Assembly (NCBI GenBank): GCA_963693085.1
Contig: OY856411.1
Location: 1,350,293,550-1,350,357,549, forward strand
Direction: 5' to 3'
Origin: Alisma plantago-aquatica
Lineage: Eukaryota > Streptophyta > Magnoliopsida > Alismatales > Alismataceae
Length of the DNA: 64,000 nucleotides
Shown: positions 11,195-26,200 of the stretch, piece after piece
How the letters are laid out: each line of letters opens with the position of its first letter
Position numbering within the stretch: the stretch's first letter is position 1
Made by a program: the position numbers and the translations under genes
The notes under the pieces: generated by a model
What the model saw: the letters and a program-made list of their open reading frames with translations, nothing else
Told to the model about the DNA's origin: nothing
Databases searched by the model: none

Positions 11195-13799
11195 CTATGG
11201 ATACTAATTTAAAGGACAAAAATTCATCTCATGAAGTTATTCTAACTAGAATTTTAACCTTTGGTGAAAATTATATGCTAAATTTGGAGGCTAACGCTGC
11301 AATAATGGAAGATTGTTAGTAGACAGGTGAACTTTAAAGAACACTTATCAAGGTTCAAGGAGATCATTCACCATTAATTGATTTAAGCAAAGAATAGAAC
11401 TAATCAACGCCTAATACAAGTATCTCTAAAAACTATACATAATTGTGACTCTTGTGAGGATACAATATGTTTTGTACGAGATATGGTATCCTAAACATTA
11501 CACAGAGACACATAGATAGATTCTCTAGGTACCTCTTTCATCATAAAGCTATCACATGCATAAACTATTCACATCTGATTCTTGCTATGAGCAAAATGGG
11601 ATCTTCATGTAAGTATCAAAAGGAAGATCACTTGTTACTTGTAAGTAATCTTTAAAAGTAAGGTCGATATATTAGACTTATTAGGTATGAGGTGCAAATC
11701 ACATCTAGCATATGCAGGTTGCAATCATAAAGACAAAGTGGATTATATTGACATATTTTGTTGTTTGTTAGTCAAATTTGCATTTTTTTGTGGAGATCTA
11801 GGGTTCATTTTTGTATTATAGTTGCAAGGCTTCCCTACTTTTTAATATATACATCAAGTCTCATATGCTAGTGAAGTTGGTAGTTCAATGTGGGTATGGT
11901 ACACACTATACTTTATTAATGTGCAAGTTGTTAGTGTTGCCAATAAGTTCATGTACTGACCTAGAAAGGTAAATTGCCAAGTTGTAAGGTGCATATTCTA
12001 TAATTAAGGAGACATTTGATATTATCCTCATCCAAGGAGTGTGTTGTAAAGTGTTAAATTATAGGTCATTCAAATTAAGACTATGTTACAGATCAACATC
12101 TGAGGATATCTATGATTTTGTGATGTATTTACAATTTATGGTTACGCCTTCGTTGATAGGCCCCATTACACCCTCTCCCACGCTAGAAAAATAGATTTCG
12201 AGTACATACAGTTCGTGGAAGTTGCTAAGGAATTTGGCTAAAAGGTCAGATCAAAGATCTTGGTCTTTGGCAAGATCAAGCTATAATAGTATGTGACAAC
12301 TTGATGTTACACACTTGACAAAGAAATGAATGTGTCATAGTGGAATCAAACGCATTGGGGTAGCAGCAAAACACCTCGTTAACGTAAAGAAGAAGTTCAA
12401 GGAGAAATGAATTGGCACTTAAGACAACCCAAGTAATATGCTCACCAAATTGGTTATCATGCAAGTTCGAGCATTGTTTGGGAGAGTTGAATGCGGACAG
12501 TGAAGAATTGACCACAGCTATATAAAGACCTAATGAAGGTATGGTGGGTATTGTTTCATCAAAAGATATTGAGGATCCAACACAAGGTGAAGATTCTTTG
12601 AGATATTTAAAATCTTTAGATGTATGTATATAGCTAGGGTAAACCAATCCCCCCTTTCTCATCATAGTTGTATGTGGTCTCTGTCACTACCTAGTAAGCG
12701 AGAGAAAAAGAGGGTGAAGGATTTTGAGTCCCTCTTTGGGGTGTGGGCCACACTTCATCCTAAAATGATGTTTTAAGTTTTGATTTGAACCAATCTATGT
12801 AAATGTGGAACTTACTAAAGGATAACAGGAGCTTTTACAATCTTTGCTATACTAATACATCATATAGACTTAGTTTATACCAATACATCATATAAATTCC
12901 ATTTTTCGAGGTTAGAGACGGTGGTTAGGGGTTATTGTAGTTGTTTAGCTTGTCCTTTCCGTAAAACATTTACCATCTTACTGAAACAACGATTTACTAC
13001 CATTGTTATATATAGCCCATCTTGGATGCTTGCATTATGCACTCATTCCTCTTGGATTCTATATTGTTTCCATGACACAAACTAGACAACCCTAACACAC
13101 TCATCTAGATGCGTGTTAAAGCGACCCCATGATCCCAAGTGAACCTAATTTGGACACATTGAAAATTGGAAGACTCCAACCTTTTGCCAAGCAATTTCTA
13201 GCTGGTATTTTTAAACATGGGACAATGGTTTTCTCCTTCACTAACAGCTGTGTTGAGCGCCAGCCTATCCGATCGCCTCTTCTTCTTGCCTTCTTCCTGC
13301 AACGTCATATTATACATATGTTGGTTGTTGCATGCATCGACGGACGGGATGGAGAGGAGGGAGAGGGGAGAGGGGTGAAAGAAACTATTAGTGGTTAAGA
13401 GGTTTGGCAAGGAATAAGTTGGCACTGCGAATGAATTTTACTGTTGACAGCCTAGTGGGTAGCTAGCTTGGGGCTCCTTTGTTGTAATGACAACTAGGGA
13501 GGAGAGACGAAACAGGTATAGCATAGAGGAGATGGAAGAAGCTAGCAACGAGAATAGGTTTTTCATCACTATCGACGCAATGAATGATCAGCACTGCCAT
13601 CTGCTTCCAAGTTCCAAGTTATAAGTAGATCGCCCCAATATCAGTATGCCTAATGGCTATAGCACAGCCCTATCACCTCACTGCAATCATATCCTCTCTT
13701 CTCCTCACGTGTTGATATAACTATCCAAACTAGAGGGGAGAGGGTCCTTATTACGTACAAAAATACGTGTTACACAGATATTGTGAAAACAATATGTTA
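11195..13799. other. AT-rich intergenic DNA, nothing identified
   Basis: Both strands were scanned for splice-consistent conserved peptides and for LTR, LINE or TIR termini. Several frames of 60-130 codons occur (for example minus 12276-12665) but none resembles a family I know. Probably old transposon remains. Confidence 0.4.
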
Positions 13800-14182
13800 A
13801 GGAGCTTAAAGCAACTGCTCATCTTCTTCTATAGCTTCAAAAAGGCAAATTGCCTACAGAATGAATTACTAAAACATTCAGGCTCACAATATTTCAAAGA
13901 ATAAAAATACAAAATATGATACCGACAAGGCCAAAAAATGGAGAACGAACAGCTCTGAAAGGGATTCCATCCAGAGAATAATTTTGATACCGAGACGTAA
14001 TTCATTTGTTTCTTAGCCAAAACCATACGTTAGAGATTTACTAATTACAATACTAGCAACGCTGAACTGCATCTTCTAGCAGCTTCACGGCTCGAAGGGA
14101 AATGGTATAGTGAGGGACCTACAGTATCTGTAAAAATTAGACACCTGGCAAATTTGGAAAAGAAATTTCTGGGTAGCAGAAC
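13800..14182 (-). other. 3' flank / probable 3' UTR of RSMG
   Basis: Sequence directly downstream of the stop codon at 14183-14185. No canonical AATAAA was found on the minus strand in this stretch, so the poly(A) site is uncertain. No other gene seen. Confidence 0.4.
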
Positions 14183-14295
14183 TTATAAAGGGAGCTTTGA
14201 AGGTATTCCAGGTTGGCGTGGAAATTTCTTTGGAGTGGCGTGATCCTTGAAACAAATAACAGCAGTTCGTTGACCGAAAGGACTCAATGACTCCA
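14183..14295 (-). CDS. RSMG: RSMG exon 7 (C-terminus and stop)
   Basis: Acceptor TTTTTTGCAG|TGGAGT, 113 nt, stop TAA at 14185-14183. The split valine codon is followed by ESLSPFGQRTAVICFKDHAT and the family's basic tail PKKFPRQPGIPSKLPL. It joins exon 6 in frame. Confidence 0.9.
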
Positions 14296-17200
14296 CTGCA
14301 AAAAAGAATATGAAACAGTAAGTACCACATACTATGCTGTAATCAGTGTAATAGTCGGAAACTGAAAAGATACGGAAGGCGATTGACTGGAAGCTGATTC
14401 TACAAATGATAAAATGTTAGAAATGGAATCAACTTTACTACTACCTTTATGATGTATTTTTATGTAATGGGTAAATATATAAATCAAATGAAATGCTTGT
14501 GTTTGCATCTTAGAGATGATCTTAGGAAAAAGACTGTGTGGTCCTAATACATCTATTTCCAGACTTCTTATAGAAATAGCCTACCTGCACTTAGCCAAAT
14601 TCCAGAAAATAAGAGTTTTGGCCCTTCTTTGTTCACTTCCGTGCTCCATTTGGTATGATGCCTGGTTTTCTGAGAGTTTGCTTTGTTTGCAGTTTATAAT
14701 TAATCTGAGGGAATAATCAGTACTAGATTTTATTCTTATTCATATTTTATGATAAGAATTCTGCTTATAATATATTTAAACATACATTTGTATAGATTAC
14801 TACCAATTTACCAAGTTTGACAATAAATTCCTACAGTAGTAACCACAATAATTTATCTATCAAAGTTTTTTTGAGGATTCTGCAAGCATTCTTATCTATT
14901 CTACAACTCTTATAAGCACTTCCTTTTGTTTCAGCATTTAAGGGTCAGTCGTCAGAGCTACTACCTGAGTTACCCATATTGCCACATATGGGTTCAAACC
15001 AATATACACCCTCATAATCTAACTCAACCAACCCCTTCAATGCCAACGCCACAACCTTGGCCACTACCTTAACAACCTCCTCCAAAGGCTGTATACTAGC
15101 ATACACATGAAAATATGATCAACATTTCAAGTATGATAAATTTACCGCACTGAAGACTAAATGGAGCAGTGAAGACTAAAACAGAAAGAACCAGTCACTT
15201 TCAGGTTATCAAGAGACTGAAGAAACTTCAGAAAATTTGACTGCCCAAACTCGGACCTGGTTTTGCGCTCAAGCTGAAGGCTATGGATCTGCTAGTGAAA
15301 GTATTCATCTCTAGCTCATTAACAATTTCAGATTTTAACACAAATGGGATTGAGTTCAGATATGGGCATTGTGTCAAGACTTCTCAAGCATAACTTCATA
15401 ACCTGAAGTTTCTTATTGATAACAAAGCCAGTGCTGTATCATGCATATTATTACATCATGGATCTGGTTCAGAATTCTTATAATTGATCAATTATACTGT
15501 CAATATGAGTTTCATGACTTGACTTAGTTCACTTGTCACCCAGTTATATAACGTGTGATGGAGAAATGCGGAGAAATAAGCTTTGTAGGATTTTCTGAGG
15601 TATTCAGAAGTTTCTAAATGCTAAAAGCTTTTGAAACTGTAACTGCAAGAAAGAGTTTCTAACGTCATTGATGACGTGTCTTTGATGTCAACACACCATA
15701 AGTTCACTTAGGCTTGTAGTAGCGAGCCAGATTCACCATTGATGTTCACCCCGGTCGTTTGTCCACTGGAAAGCTCTCATATTAGGCCAACTGAGGCACA
15801 ATGTGGGGAGAAAATATGGGGAGCACTTTGGCCTCTTCCTTTCTTTTCTGACAAATGCAAGATTGGCAAAGGACCTGCAAGTGTAGTTGGTTTTACGGGC
15901 AGTGGCAGCGGCTACCCCTGATGCAAGGTGTTGTAAGTGAGGAAAGTGTGTGATAGCTGTGATATCAGTTTGTGGTGGTTGCGGGGTCTGCCACATGGGA
16001 TTAAACTGCATTTTGGGAGCCAGAATGACGAAACTACATTGTTTTTGGGGTGGGGAAGGGTGGCCGTCATCCATGAACAGGGTGGTTCGGTATCGTGTTG
16101 ACAAGATCTGCCATCTTGACGTAGTGTATACCCACTGAAGACTCCATCATTTTGGTGTTAGATTACTGAACTGAATGAAATTTAGAAAATGAAGCATCAA
16201 ATGAATGAAAGCAAGACAAGGAAATAATATGACCATAGTGATTATAAACAGTGTGTTAATATATTTATTTTATTTTGTGCTCTCTTTAGTGTCTTGTCTT
16301 TTGTCCCATATTAGTGAACTTTGTGTTTACAGATTCCTATCCCATATAAGGAGGGTGTCTATGCTTGTATTATTTATCTCAAATATATAATCATACTTTC
16401 TCCACATGGTATCAGAGCGGTTCGACCCCCTCTCCAAGCCTCTCAACCCTAATGTGTCCTTCCTTTTTCCCTAGAAGCCGCCAACCGACCCTTCTCCTTC
16501 CCCCCCCCCCCGGCCGCCGGCCAACCTCCCCATGTTCCCCCCCTATCCTTCACCCCCCGCAACCCATTGTCTCTCTTCCGCCGCCCACTGCCCTTCTTCT
16601 CCTTCCCCTCCCCACCCCATATCCTCTTCCCTTGATCCCTCTATCCCAGCCCCTGATCCCCCCCTCGCCGGCCAACCTCTCTTTGTTCCCCCCTATCCTT
16701 CACCCCCCGTTGCCCTTCACCCCACAGCCCACTAGTCTCTCCCGAAGCTCATTGTCTTTCTTCTCCCTCCCCTCCCCACCCCCTCTCCTCTTCCCCTGAT
16801 CCCACCATCCCAGCCCTTGATCACCCCAATCCCCCCCCCCCCGCGTGCGCACGCACCAACCCTGAACCTACCGCCGATACCCCCACCACCACCCTCTGCT
16901 GCCCCTCTCCTTTCCCGGATCCATGCCCATCCACCCACCTCAACACTAACCCACCCATCCATCCACCTCCCTGTAACACAGCAGCCGCCCGCCATCTCCA
17001 TCACACCCGCTCGCCGTCTAGCCCTCCATCACATGTCGCTGCCATCCACCCTTGTCACATAATCCACTAGTCGTTGCCCTCTCCCAAACAGCCCTCTCAC
17101 CATTGTGCTAATCCCAGATCTCCACATCTTCTTCCCCTTCTTGGTTCAGAGTTAACACAATAGGCTGTTCTTGGTATAAAACAACCGTTCTTCGGTTCGA

Positions 17201-20200
17201 TTTATTTCTTCAGGAAGGACTTGCTCCCTCACATCAACCTTTGTCACATGTCGGTCTAATTTAGCGATGCGGCGTTGGTATATTAATTAAAAGAACTTAC
17301 ATGCACATTCTTTGGGTCTCTGAACTCTTCTGTTGGTTCCATGTGTGATGCTTCACGCCCCTCTGAACTAATAAATTGTGTGGTTGACTCTAGAACTGAT
17401 TACCATCGTGACCTCGAATGAAAACATAAGAACTCTCTGAGCAACCACAGAATAATTGGATGGTTCTTATAGAGATATGCTTATATTTCCTATTTACTTG
17501 TGCTCTACTCAACATGTTACTTGTGTTATTTTTCCCATATTGCTTAACTATGTTTATTGTTTTATTCTTTTATCCTATAAAAGAGAAGGCATTGTACTCA
17601 GTTTTACTCACTAAATACAACGGTCTTATTTTCTATATGGTATCAGACGGCTACGATCCCCCCTCACCCCTCCTCCAACCCTAATGTTGCCCTTTCCTCC
17701 CCTACCCTAGCCGGCACCGCATCCCCCCCACGCCACCTGCCACCCCCTCCCCACCCGTCGTCAGCCCTCCTTCCCCTGCTCCCCACCCTTTTTTCCCGCC
17801 GCTCCACCTCCCCACCTCCACCCGTTGTCGCCCACTACCCTCCGCCACCTACCCCCGCCACCCTGCCCCCCCTACTTTCCCCTGTCGCCACTAGCCCACC
17901 GCCGCCCACCTTGGTCGCTGCCCCTACCCGCAACCCCCTAACAGTTGTCGTCCCTCCACCCTCCTTCGTCTCCACCGTTTAGCCATCCTCACTTCCACCT
18001 CTTGTCTTCTCTGTGCTATGGTACTTTTTAAAATAGCACATTAACGGTCTCACCGGGCTTCGATTCTTGCCTGCCAACGCCTCATGGTGGAGTAGTTCTC
18101 TCCCTGTGGTGGAGTAGCTCTCTGCCCCATTCTGGATTTCTTCGGATCTATTTTGTAGCATGTACTAGAGCCACACCCTTTGTTTTCAATTCCATTTCTA
18201 GATGCATTAGGGAAAGCAGCACTTTGATGTTGAGATCACTCTATTACATAGGGAGAATTCATAATCCTTGTTGGTACTATACTCCATTAAACAGACTACA
18301 TTTTTCATGGAAACATGAGATATTAAGATAAAGATGTTTACAATTTTAACGGGTCATACATCTAGATGAAGCCCTATGGAACCCCGACAAACTCACAAAC
18401 ATTTCCAATGTCATTGTTTTTTAAGGGAAAAGCAAGGAAAAGTGATAGGAAGCTCTACAAAAAAAAAAACCTAACCATGAACAAAAAGTGAGCCACTTTG
18501 CTATGGCTGACAAGCTTTAGACACCCCAAAGCATCCGTTAAAAGGGCATTGTCTACCCCGAACAAGGTGGAAAAGACAATCCCAGGCCTATTGAAATGTC
18601 ATCAGATCAGAAAGTGGATGAAAACAAAAGGGACATGACGTAGAGATATGCAATCTAATTAAAAAGGAAAATGAAATAAAAAGAAGGTAAAACTTTGATA
18701 TGGAAATTTGAGCATCCCTTTGCCTCACATTAAAATCCATAGATGGATACCTAGGGGCCACAAGAGAGGTGTTGGGGACCTTCTCTAGGCATTACCTATT
18801 TTATAAACAAGCTCTCATAGAAGTTAAAATTCAATCAAGGACATGAAACAAAAGCTAAGCCAGATCCAAATAAAAGGGGTGACAAGGGTATTTGTAGCAA
18901 TCTTGCCTAAAGGTCCATAGATGTGCCTCTATATCACTCTCCTCAAGGGGTGAATGTGATAAGTGGAGAAGTAGTTTCATTCACCTTTGTGTATGGTGTT
19001 AAACAATGTTCAAAATTTTGAAGAAAAAAAAAATTGAAATTTCACTCAGAATTTCAATATTGATGACTATCGGGTACCAAAACACAGGCACTCAGACTAA
19101 TTAGTGCATTTCTAGAAATTTTGTTGGTGTTTTGAGCAAATATGGATGTCTCGACGTTGTAGGCTTTTTTAAAGAAAAAGGACCCGTTTTGTCCCTGAGT
19201 TTCCAAAACACAACAGAAACAAAAGTCATGTTTTGAGTGCTTTTACTGTGTTTCTTCTCTTCTTAGCCTATTTCTACCTCTCTCTCCTATATCTCCCGCT
19301 TCTATATAGACTTTCAAAAAAAATATTCAAAAAAGGGCTTGGGAGTTGTATCTATGGTCGTGATGACCCGCTAGCTTTCATTTCTGAGATAACATGATTT
19401 GCAATGATAGTGCGCAAGCATGACCATCGAGATATTTTGTATGTATGGCATTACCAATCACCTCTAACTACATTGTTGCCTCCTCTAGGCTCTAGCTACA
19501 AGAGCACACGCTCAAGAACAAGCTTGAGGTTGTCCAACAGTATGCATTTGGTCACTAGTAGGCATATAGAGCGCATTCAGACACATGTATGCTTGTATAT
19601 AACAAATAAATTGGAGCCAACATGTTAATGGAATTATTCAACTCATGCATAGCCAACGAGGAGGACAACCACCATCACGGCTTTCAAAAGCATAATTGTC
19701 TCAAGCTTTCTCAATTCTCACTCACAGACTACTGCAGAACTGTTTATGTACTACGTCTCGTCGTGCTACCTAGAGGTTCTACCATCCTAGAGCATACCGT
19801 GTTTGCATAAATTAGTGTTTTTGAAAGTCTGAATATTGTGCTTGCAAACTATATTCACTCATTTCACTACTGAATTTGACATCAATATCACCATTCAAAC
19901 ATTTCAGCTTCCTTCAATCACACGATGAGAGCCCCCCCTCCACATATCTGATATGAAATATTATTGCATAAATAAATAAATTTACACTAGTAAAACAAAT
20001 TAGTAAAATTTCTTGAATAATTCGTTCATTTCATCATCAAAACTCCAGGAATGCATCCGTCAAAATTTCTGTAAATTTTTGTTTCTGTGTCCACCGAAAC
20101 GATGCCGAATCTGACATTTTCTTCCTTGGTGTGAAATGGACGGAGTGGTGGGCTTAGAGATGGCCAAGTAACTAGAATGTGGGAGAGTTTCATGACCCAA

Positions 20201-23200
20201 GTCGAAGTGGAAGCTCCTTAAGTGCTCTCATATAAGTGGCCAAATGACCTTTTGTATTGTTAGGATCTTTATTCATTGAAAGGAAACACAATATATAAAA
20301 ACAAACAATATATTTTCATGCCACTAAAGTGTGCCCGAGCATGTTTATTTGTAATCAAAAAGCAATGTCACAAGCTATAGAATTTCTAACCATTTGCGAG
20401 ATGAAATATATGTTAAGGGGAGGGTTGGTTCTTTTATCCTGAAGTGTGCATAACTTGGGAACGGGATGAAAGGTTTTTGAATGGTCGTCGAGTGCTCAAA
20501 AGGATCGGTTGTACACTATGGTAAAGGAAGATCTTGTGGTAGGTTTGTAGGATGGGCTTTTTGTGCGATTTGGCTCCTTGACATAACAGCATAGCACAAC
20601 AAGTTCTTAGCAAGGATTTTAATTTCCACACATTTTCATAATTATGACCCGGAGGGGGTATACACGATGGTTGTTGTTGACATCTTGGATTTCAATGGAA
20701 ATTTATGCCTGCCTGACAACAAGCAGACTAAACCATAAATTATGTTAAGAATTGTCAAAATTTAGCTTGTCAAAAATCTCAAAACACAATCATTGTAGGC
20801 TTATTTTTACCTTTGATTTGACAATTCTATGTTAGGATATTTATATTTGATAGTGATGCATACCTACAACATACATGTTTCAAACTTCGCGAAGTTTAAA
20901 TTGTCACTATCACTACTCCCATCTTAAGTGGATATCCTATGAATGTTACCGATCGCATATGAAGCTTTTATGTAAATAACAGTGTCTTACAAAATCATTG
21001 TGAAAATCTGCAATTTGTAGCATTCCACGATTTTTTTTATTGTCGGGGGAAACCCACTCCCCAAGCAAGCGCCTAGATAGTGGGGATGGAGCATTCCACG
21101 ATTTTTATGTCATAACAATCTCTATTCGACAAAATGTAAATGATGATTAGCAGGAGCAAAACTGAGTATATGCATTGCAAAATCAGCCAATCTCACAATG
21201 TGAATGATGGAGCCAAGTTTCACGGAGTAGATATACCAAAATGTGATAAATTTCATTACTTGGGTCCTGTTATTCAAATAGACGGGGATGTCCAAAATGA
21301 CATTTGTCACAGGATCACTGCAGGATGGTTGAAATGGAGGAGTGCAATCGGAGTATTATGTGATCAGAAGATCCCTCTCAGGTTAAAAAGTAATTTTTAT
21401 AGAACAGCTATACGGTTAGCCATGCTCTATGGGAGTGAATGTTGGGCGGTGAAGAAACAAGCTCTCAACCATGGTACTAAATGTCCTCGATATGGGGCGA
21501 AATTTTTCCGATAATGTCTATGTCGACGATCGGCGACGTCGAATTCACGTAAACATCCTTATTCCACAATATCCTCGACATTTTGTCGAAGTTGTCGACA
21601 TTTCTCCATATGTAGACGAAGTTGACCCAAGTCCATTCAAAAATTCCACAATGTTCTCGACATCTGTCGAAGTCGCCGAAATTGGCGACATTCTTCTGGT
21701 GTTTTGTGGAGTTTGTTGTGTGAGGGGGAAAAAGTGTTGGAGCTTGAGGTAAGATGATTTTGATGTTATATTTTACTATTCTAAGCTAATAGTAATAGAC
21801 TGACCCCCTCTCTGCTAAATCTACCATAGATTTACACCATCTTTATGTAGTTTGTTTAGTGTTACAAACTTTATATATGGAAGAACTCCGTAGTTTGGAG
21901 ACAATTGTATGTAATCGTGTATTTATCTACATATCTAAACCTATATGGATGGCTATATGTAGACATATATTGTGTTTTTTAGCTAGATTTGATGAAATCT
22001 GTCAAATTTCATCACAAAATGACTAGATTTAGCTTAATTTTTGTTGAAGTTGCGTCGAAGTTTGGTTGTAAAAATCCTCGACATTTCCTTGACATTTCCA
22101 CAAACTTCCATGTCCACACCTGTCGAAGTCGGCTCAAAGTCAAAGTCTTTTTCCATGGTCTCAAGACTCTCAACAAGATGAACGTGGCTGAAATGTGTAT
22201 GTTGAGATGGATGTGTGGGAAGACAAGAAAAGATCGCTTGAGAAATGACTATATCAGGAATAAAGTGGGGGTGGCGAGCATTGAGGACAAGTTGCGCGAG
22301 GGCCGACTCAGATGGTATGGACATGTGCAATGTAGACCAACTAATGTGTCTATATGAAGCAATGCTATTGAGTCAAGCACAATAAATAAAAGAAGAGGAA
22401 GGCCTAAATTAACATGGGATGAGCTTATAAAGAGAGATTTTGAATCTCTACATCTCAACCAGAATATGGCCTATGATAGAGCTGAATGGAAATGAAGGAT
22501 CCATGTAGCCGACCCCAACATAGTTGGGACTGAGGCTTAGATGATGATGAGATGAACAATCTCTATTCAACAAACCAATACTTCTCAAAAGTTCCATTTT
22601 CATGGGTATCAAAATCAACATGTCATATCATTTGTTCGTAAAGCCCACCCCGCTGTCAAGATTGGTCCTTGCCCATGTGGTCACAAAAAGGTTTATATCT
22701 AACAAAACATTTGGCTAATATCTAGGAAGACCCTAAGGATTTGTTTCGTTATAAGAGTTGTTTATTCGCTAAAAAATGCTAATCATTTAGCAATATTGGA
22801 CCCCATGGAAAGAATTTGGTGAGCACCATATATATAGAGAACAAATGAAGTATTGAAACAGCCATGAATTAGCTAAGAGGTCAATGGTTCTTTGAGTTCA
22901 TGTGAAGTAACATTGCATAACCATGGCCAAAAGTGAAATAATAATGCATAATATGTGATAAGACATTATACCAGGACATATATCTGTGATCGACCCTCCC
23001 ATCATTTTCACGACATCCTCCGCAGACTTTGCTTCTTCCTGACAAGAGAAAAGATGGTAATTATTACAATGTCATATGAACGATAAATTCATAAAATAAT
23101 TGCAATATCTAAGGATGTAAAAATCACTATAACATCGTTTGTTCTAGGTTTCTATATAGAAATTTATGTGAATCTGTTATCTGTAAAACTACCAAAAGTA

Positions 23201-26200
23201 TTACTATTTTTCAATTTTTAAATTTATTAGAAACTAAGATCTGTGTATGTATGAACTTATAATGCAGTTGTGAATTATTTTTGTAGCAAGTCTATTGCAT
23301 CTATGTCCAGTACATGGGTGCCTAGATGTATCTTCATGTCATCCTAGAAAGAGGATAAATAGGTGTATAACATCCATATAGGGATTAAGGACAAAGTCAA
23401 TAATAAAGACCACCACAATAACAGCAAATAATGAAACATAATGCTTGTTGATGTTAATCGATCCATATATGTATTTGGACAAAGAAATTAGGGATACACA
23501 GTTTAAAATAAGCAGGGACATGGAACCAACATAAGTTAAAAATGAGATTTGAAACCCACCTGCATTGTACATAAAAAGGTAGCACAAAGATAAATTTAGT
23601 AAGCCAGTTCAATAAATCTAAACCAGTTATGAAAAGCAGAAAATTTGACATTATGAGAGATTTATAATTAACGACTTAACTAGAAAAAAATTAAAGAAAG
23701 TGTATGAAATGATCTTAAAAGTGAAGTACAAGGACATGGATTTTCCCTTCTTTTTGTAGAAGTTGTAATTTAAAAGGATTATTAAATATAATCTTTTGAA
23801 TAACTATGTTGGTTGTATTTTGCTTTTAGTTCCTTCGGGATAAATATTCAAAAATTTACGATTCAATGTTATAAAATGTCAATCATTTGTGGTCTCGCTG
23901 TCTATAATAGTTGCTTGAGAAGTCATAACCAAATTTGAAACGTAATGAGATAACTTATGTGGATTTGATGATCATTATTTTTTATTTGATAAAAGGTTAA
24001 CTTAAGGGTAGAGAAAAGGGAATTCAACGAGATTGTTTTGTTGCCAACTTTTCAATTTAACAAGAGAAGAGTGAAAGAAAACAAATTGAAAATTTCGAAG
24101 CATTTAGACTTTCCTAGTGGCCTGGAGAATTTTGGGAAGATTTAATGATTTTATTTAAATTGGAATCATAGATTAGGTAAGTTTAAATTACATTGACTCA
24201 ATTATGTTTCACGGGTACCAAAGGGCCCGGCCCTTGTGATGTAATGCGCATCAATGATTGCTAGAACACGGATCAACAGCTCTGGGATCATCCTTTACCT
24301 CCAGTCTAATCGAGAAACTCAGGACAGTGATCCCGATTTCCCTTCCCTCTCTCATGCCTCGTGGCATCTCATCTCTAAGTTCTTTCCCTCACAATCTACC
24401 CCTCTCTTCAATCCAAGTTGAGTTATGGATGGATCAAAGGCCTTTAATGCCTTGGTCCCCAAGAAAACCCCTTGCCGGATTTTTATTTTCATCCATGAAA
24501 ACCCTAGCTTTCAAAACTCTAGTTTCACACCCGCTTATGCTATATAAACCCCCACACTCCTTTCCTCGACCCCTCATGAACTTGAGTGGCAAGCTTCCAA
24601 GCCTCGACCCCCCTCTAGCTCCCGCTCCTTGATGCATCGATGAGCAACGTTGACACGTGCTCCGCGACGAGGATCGTTGTTGGACAAAGAGCAGCAACCC
24701 ATCGAGGTCTAGTCAAGCCTGGACCAGGATCAAACGGCTTGCGTGCCTCTATCCACTCATGAGTCATAAGTGGGTGGGACACATCGTCGCCCACCGTTCT
24801 TGCACGATCAACCTTTGATCGAGATCAAGCTGCATTGAACGCACATTGCCTTTTGTCCTCCGAGTGGACAAGGTGAACAATGGTCCTCCGATCACGGCTG
24901 GTCAGTGACAACCGCGCAGCCAAGGGCCACGATCTCGCCACGTCGCCCGCCTATCCTTACGTGTGCGCTCCTCTAAGTGGAGGAGATCCATGCATGTTCT
25001 TCGATCAAAGATACAATGGGTGTGCTTTATCTAATGTAAATGTATTTTCCTCCTCTCTATCAAAAAGTCAAGTAATTAGCCTAGATCTTTTAAAAATTGT
25101 AATAAATAGATATTAGCTCCAAAAATAATGATATTATACATCAAATCGATGAGGAAAATAATAACATGTTAAAAATGCTTTCATGACCTAGATCCAAATC
25201 CATTTCCATTGCAAATCCAAAGTATGATCTTTTGTATATTGGTAAATAAAAATATATTTTTTTCACAAATCTAGTCCATCGTGATCTAAATGTGGTTTCC
25301 ATGAGTTGTTTTGTGTTGCACTATGAATAAGCAAGCTTAACATGTTAAGGTACAATACGAATAAATAGGGTGACAAAGGATCACCCTGCCGGAGACCTCA
25401 GGATGCCTTAAAACCTGGTAAACTTTCACCATTGCAGACAATGGATGTGTGACCTCCACAAATAGAATTCATAATATAGGAAATCATATTTGAGGGAAAA
25501 CCAATCTGAATAAGTGTGTCAAGAATAAAGGTGCAAGACATAGGATCGTATGCCTTTGTCAAGTCAATTATAATTGCCATTACAGGACCTGAACAAGGCC
25601 GTCTCATGTTGTGAATGAGATCCTGAATGAGAATGATATTGTCAGATATTCAATGTCCAGGAATAAAGCTGCATTGTTCCACTGAGATCCATTTGTCCAT
25701 GTAACACTTCAGGCGGTTAGTCACAATTTTTGAGGTTAGTTTTAGACAGACGTTATTCAAGGAAATAAGCCTCGGTTGATCACATCTCCTCGGATGTTAT
25801 ACTTTTGGTATAAGTACCATATAACATCACAGAGTGAGTCAGGTATCTGATAGCCACTTAGACAAAGTGATATAGTCCTAAGCAGTGATGATTTTCACAA
25901 TATTCCATTGAGCAATCAAGAATTCCACACTAACACCATCTGAACCGCATGCTTTGTTGTGCACCATAGAAAAGAGAGTCTGCTCAACTTCAATATCAGA
26001 AGGAATCATAGCAAAAGCAGTAGCTTGTTCGGTAGTTAATAGATTGTGAATTACAGGAATTTGAAGGAGACTAGTCGTGGAAGGTGTGTACGATGAGGAA
26101 AATTGCCGTTTAAAGAAGGTTAGAATATGTTCTTTTAAAGCCTGAGCATCTGATAAATCTTCATTTGTATCACTCAGAAGCAAGGATATCATATTCTGTT

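Noticed and set aside
12276..12665. 129-codon minus-strand frame as a copia pol end
   Set aside because: Tried against copia motifs on both strands; no convincing order of conserved residues.
15733..16104. Possible minus-strand gene of 123 codons in RSMG intron 6
   Set aside because: No recognisable domain, and no splice partners were found.
16365..17062. Proline-, glycine- and serine-rich frames on both strands
   Set aside because: They arise from a C-rich leader after a primer binding site; no domain and low complexity.
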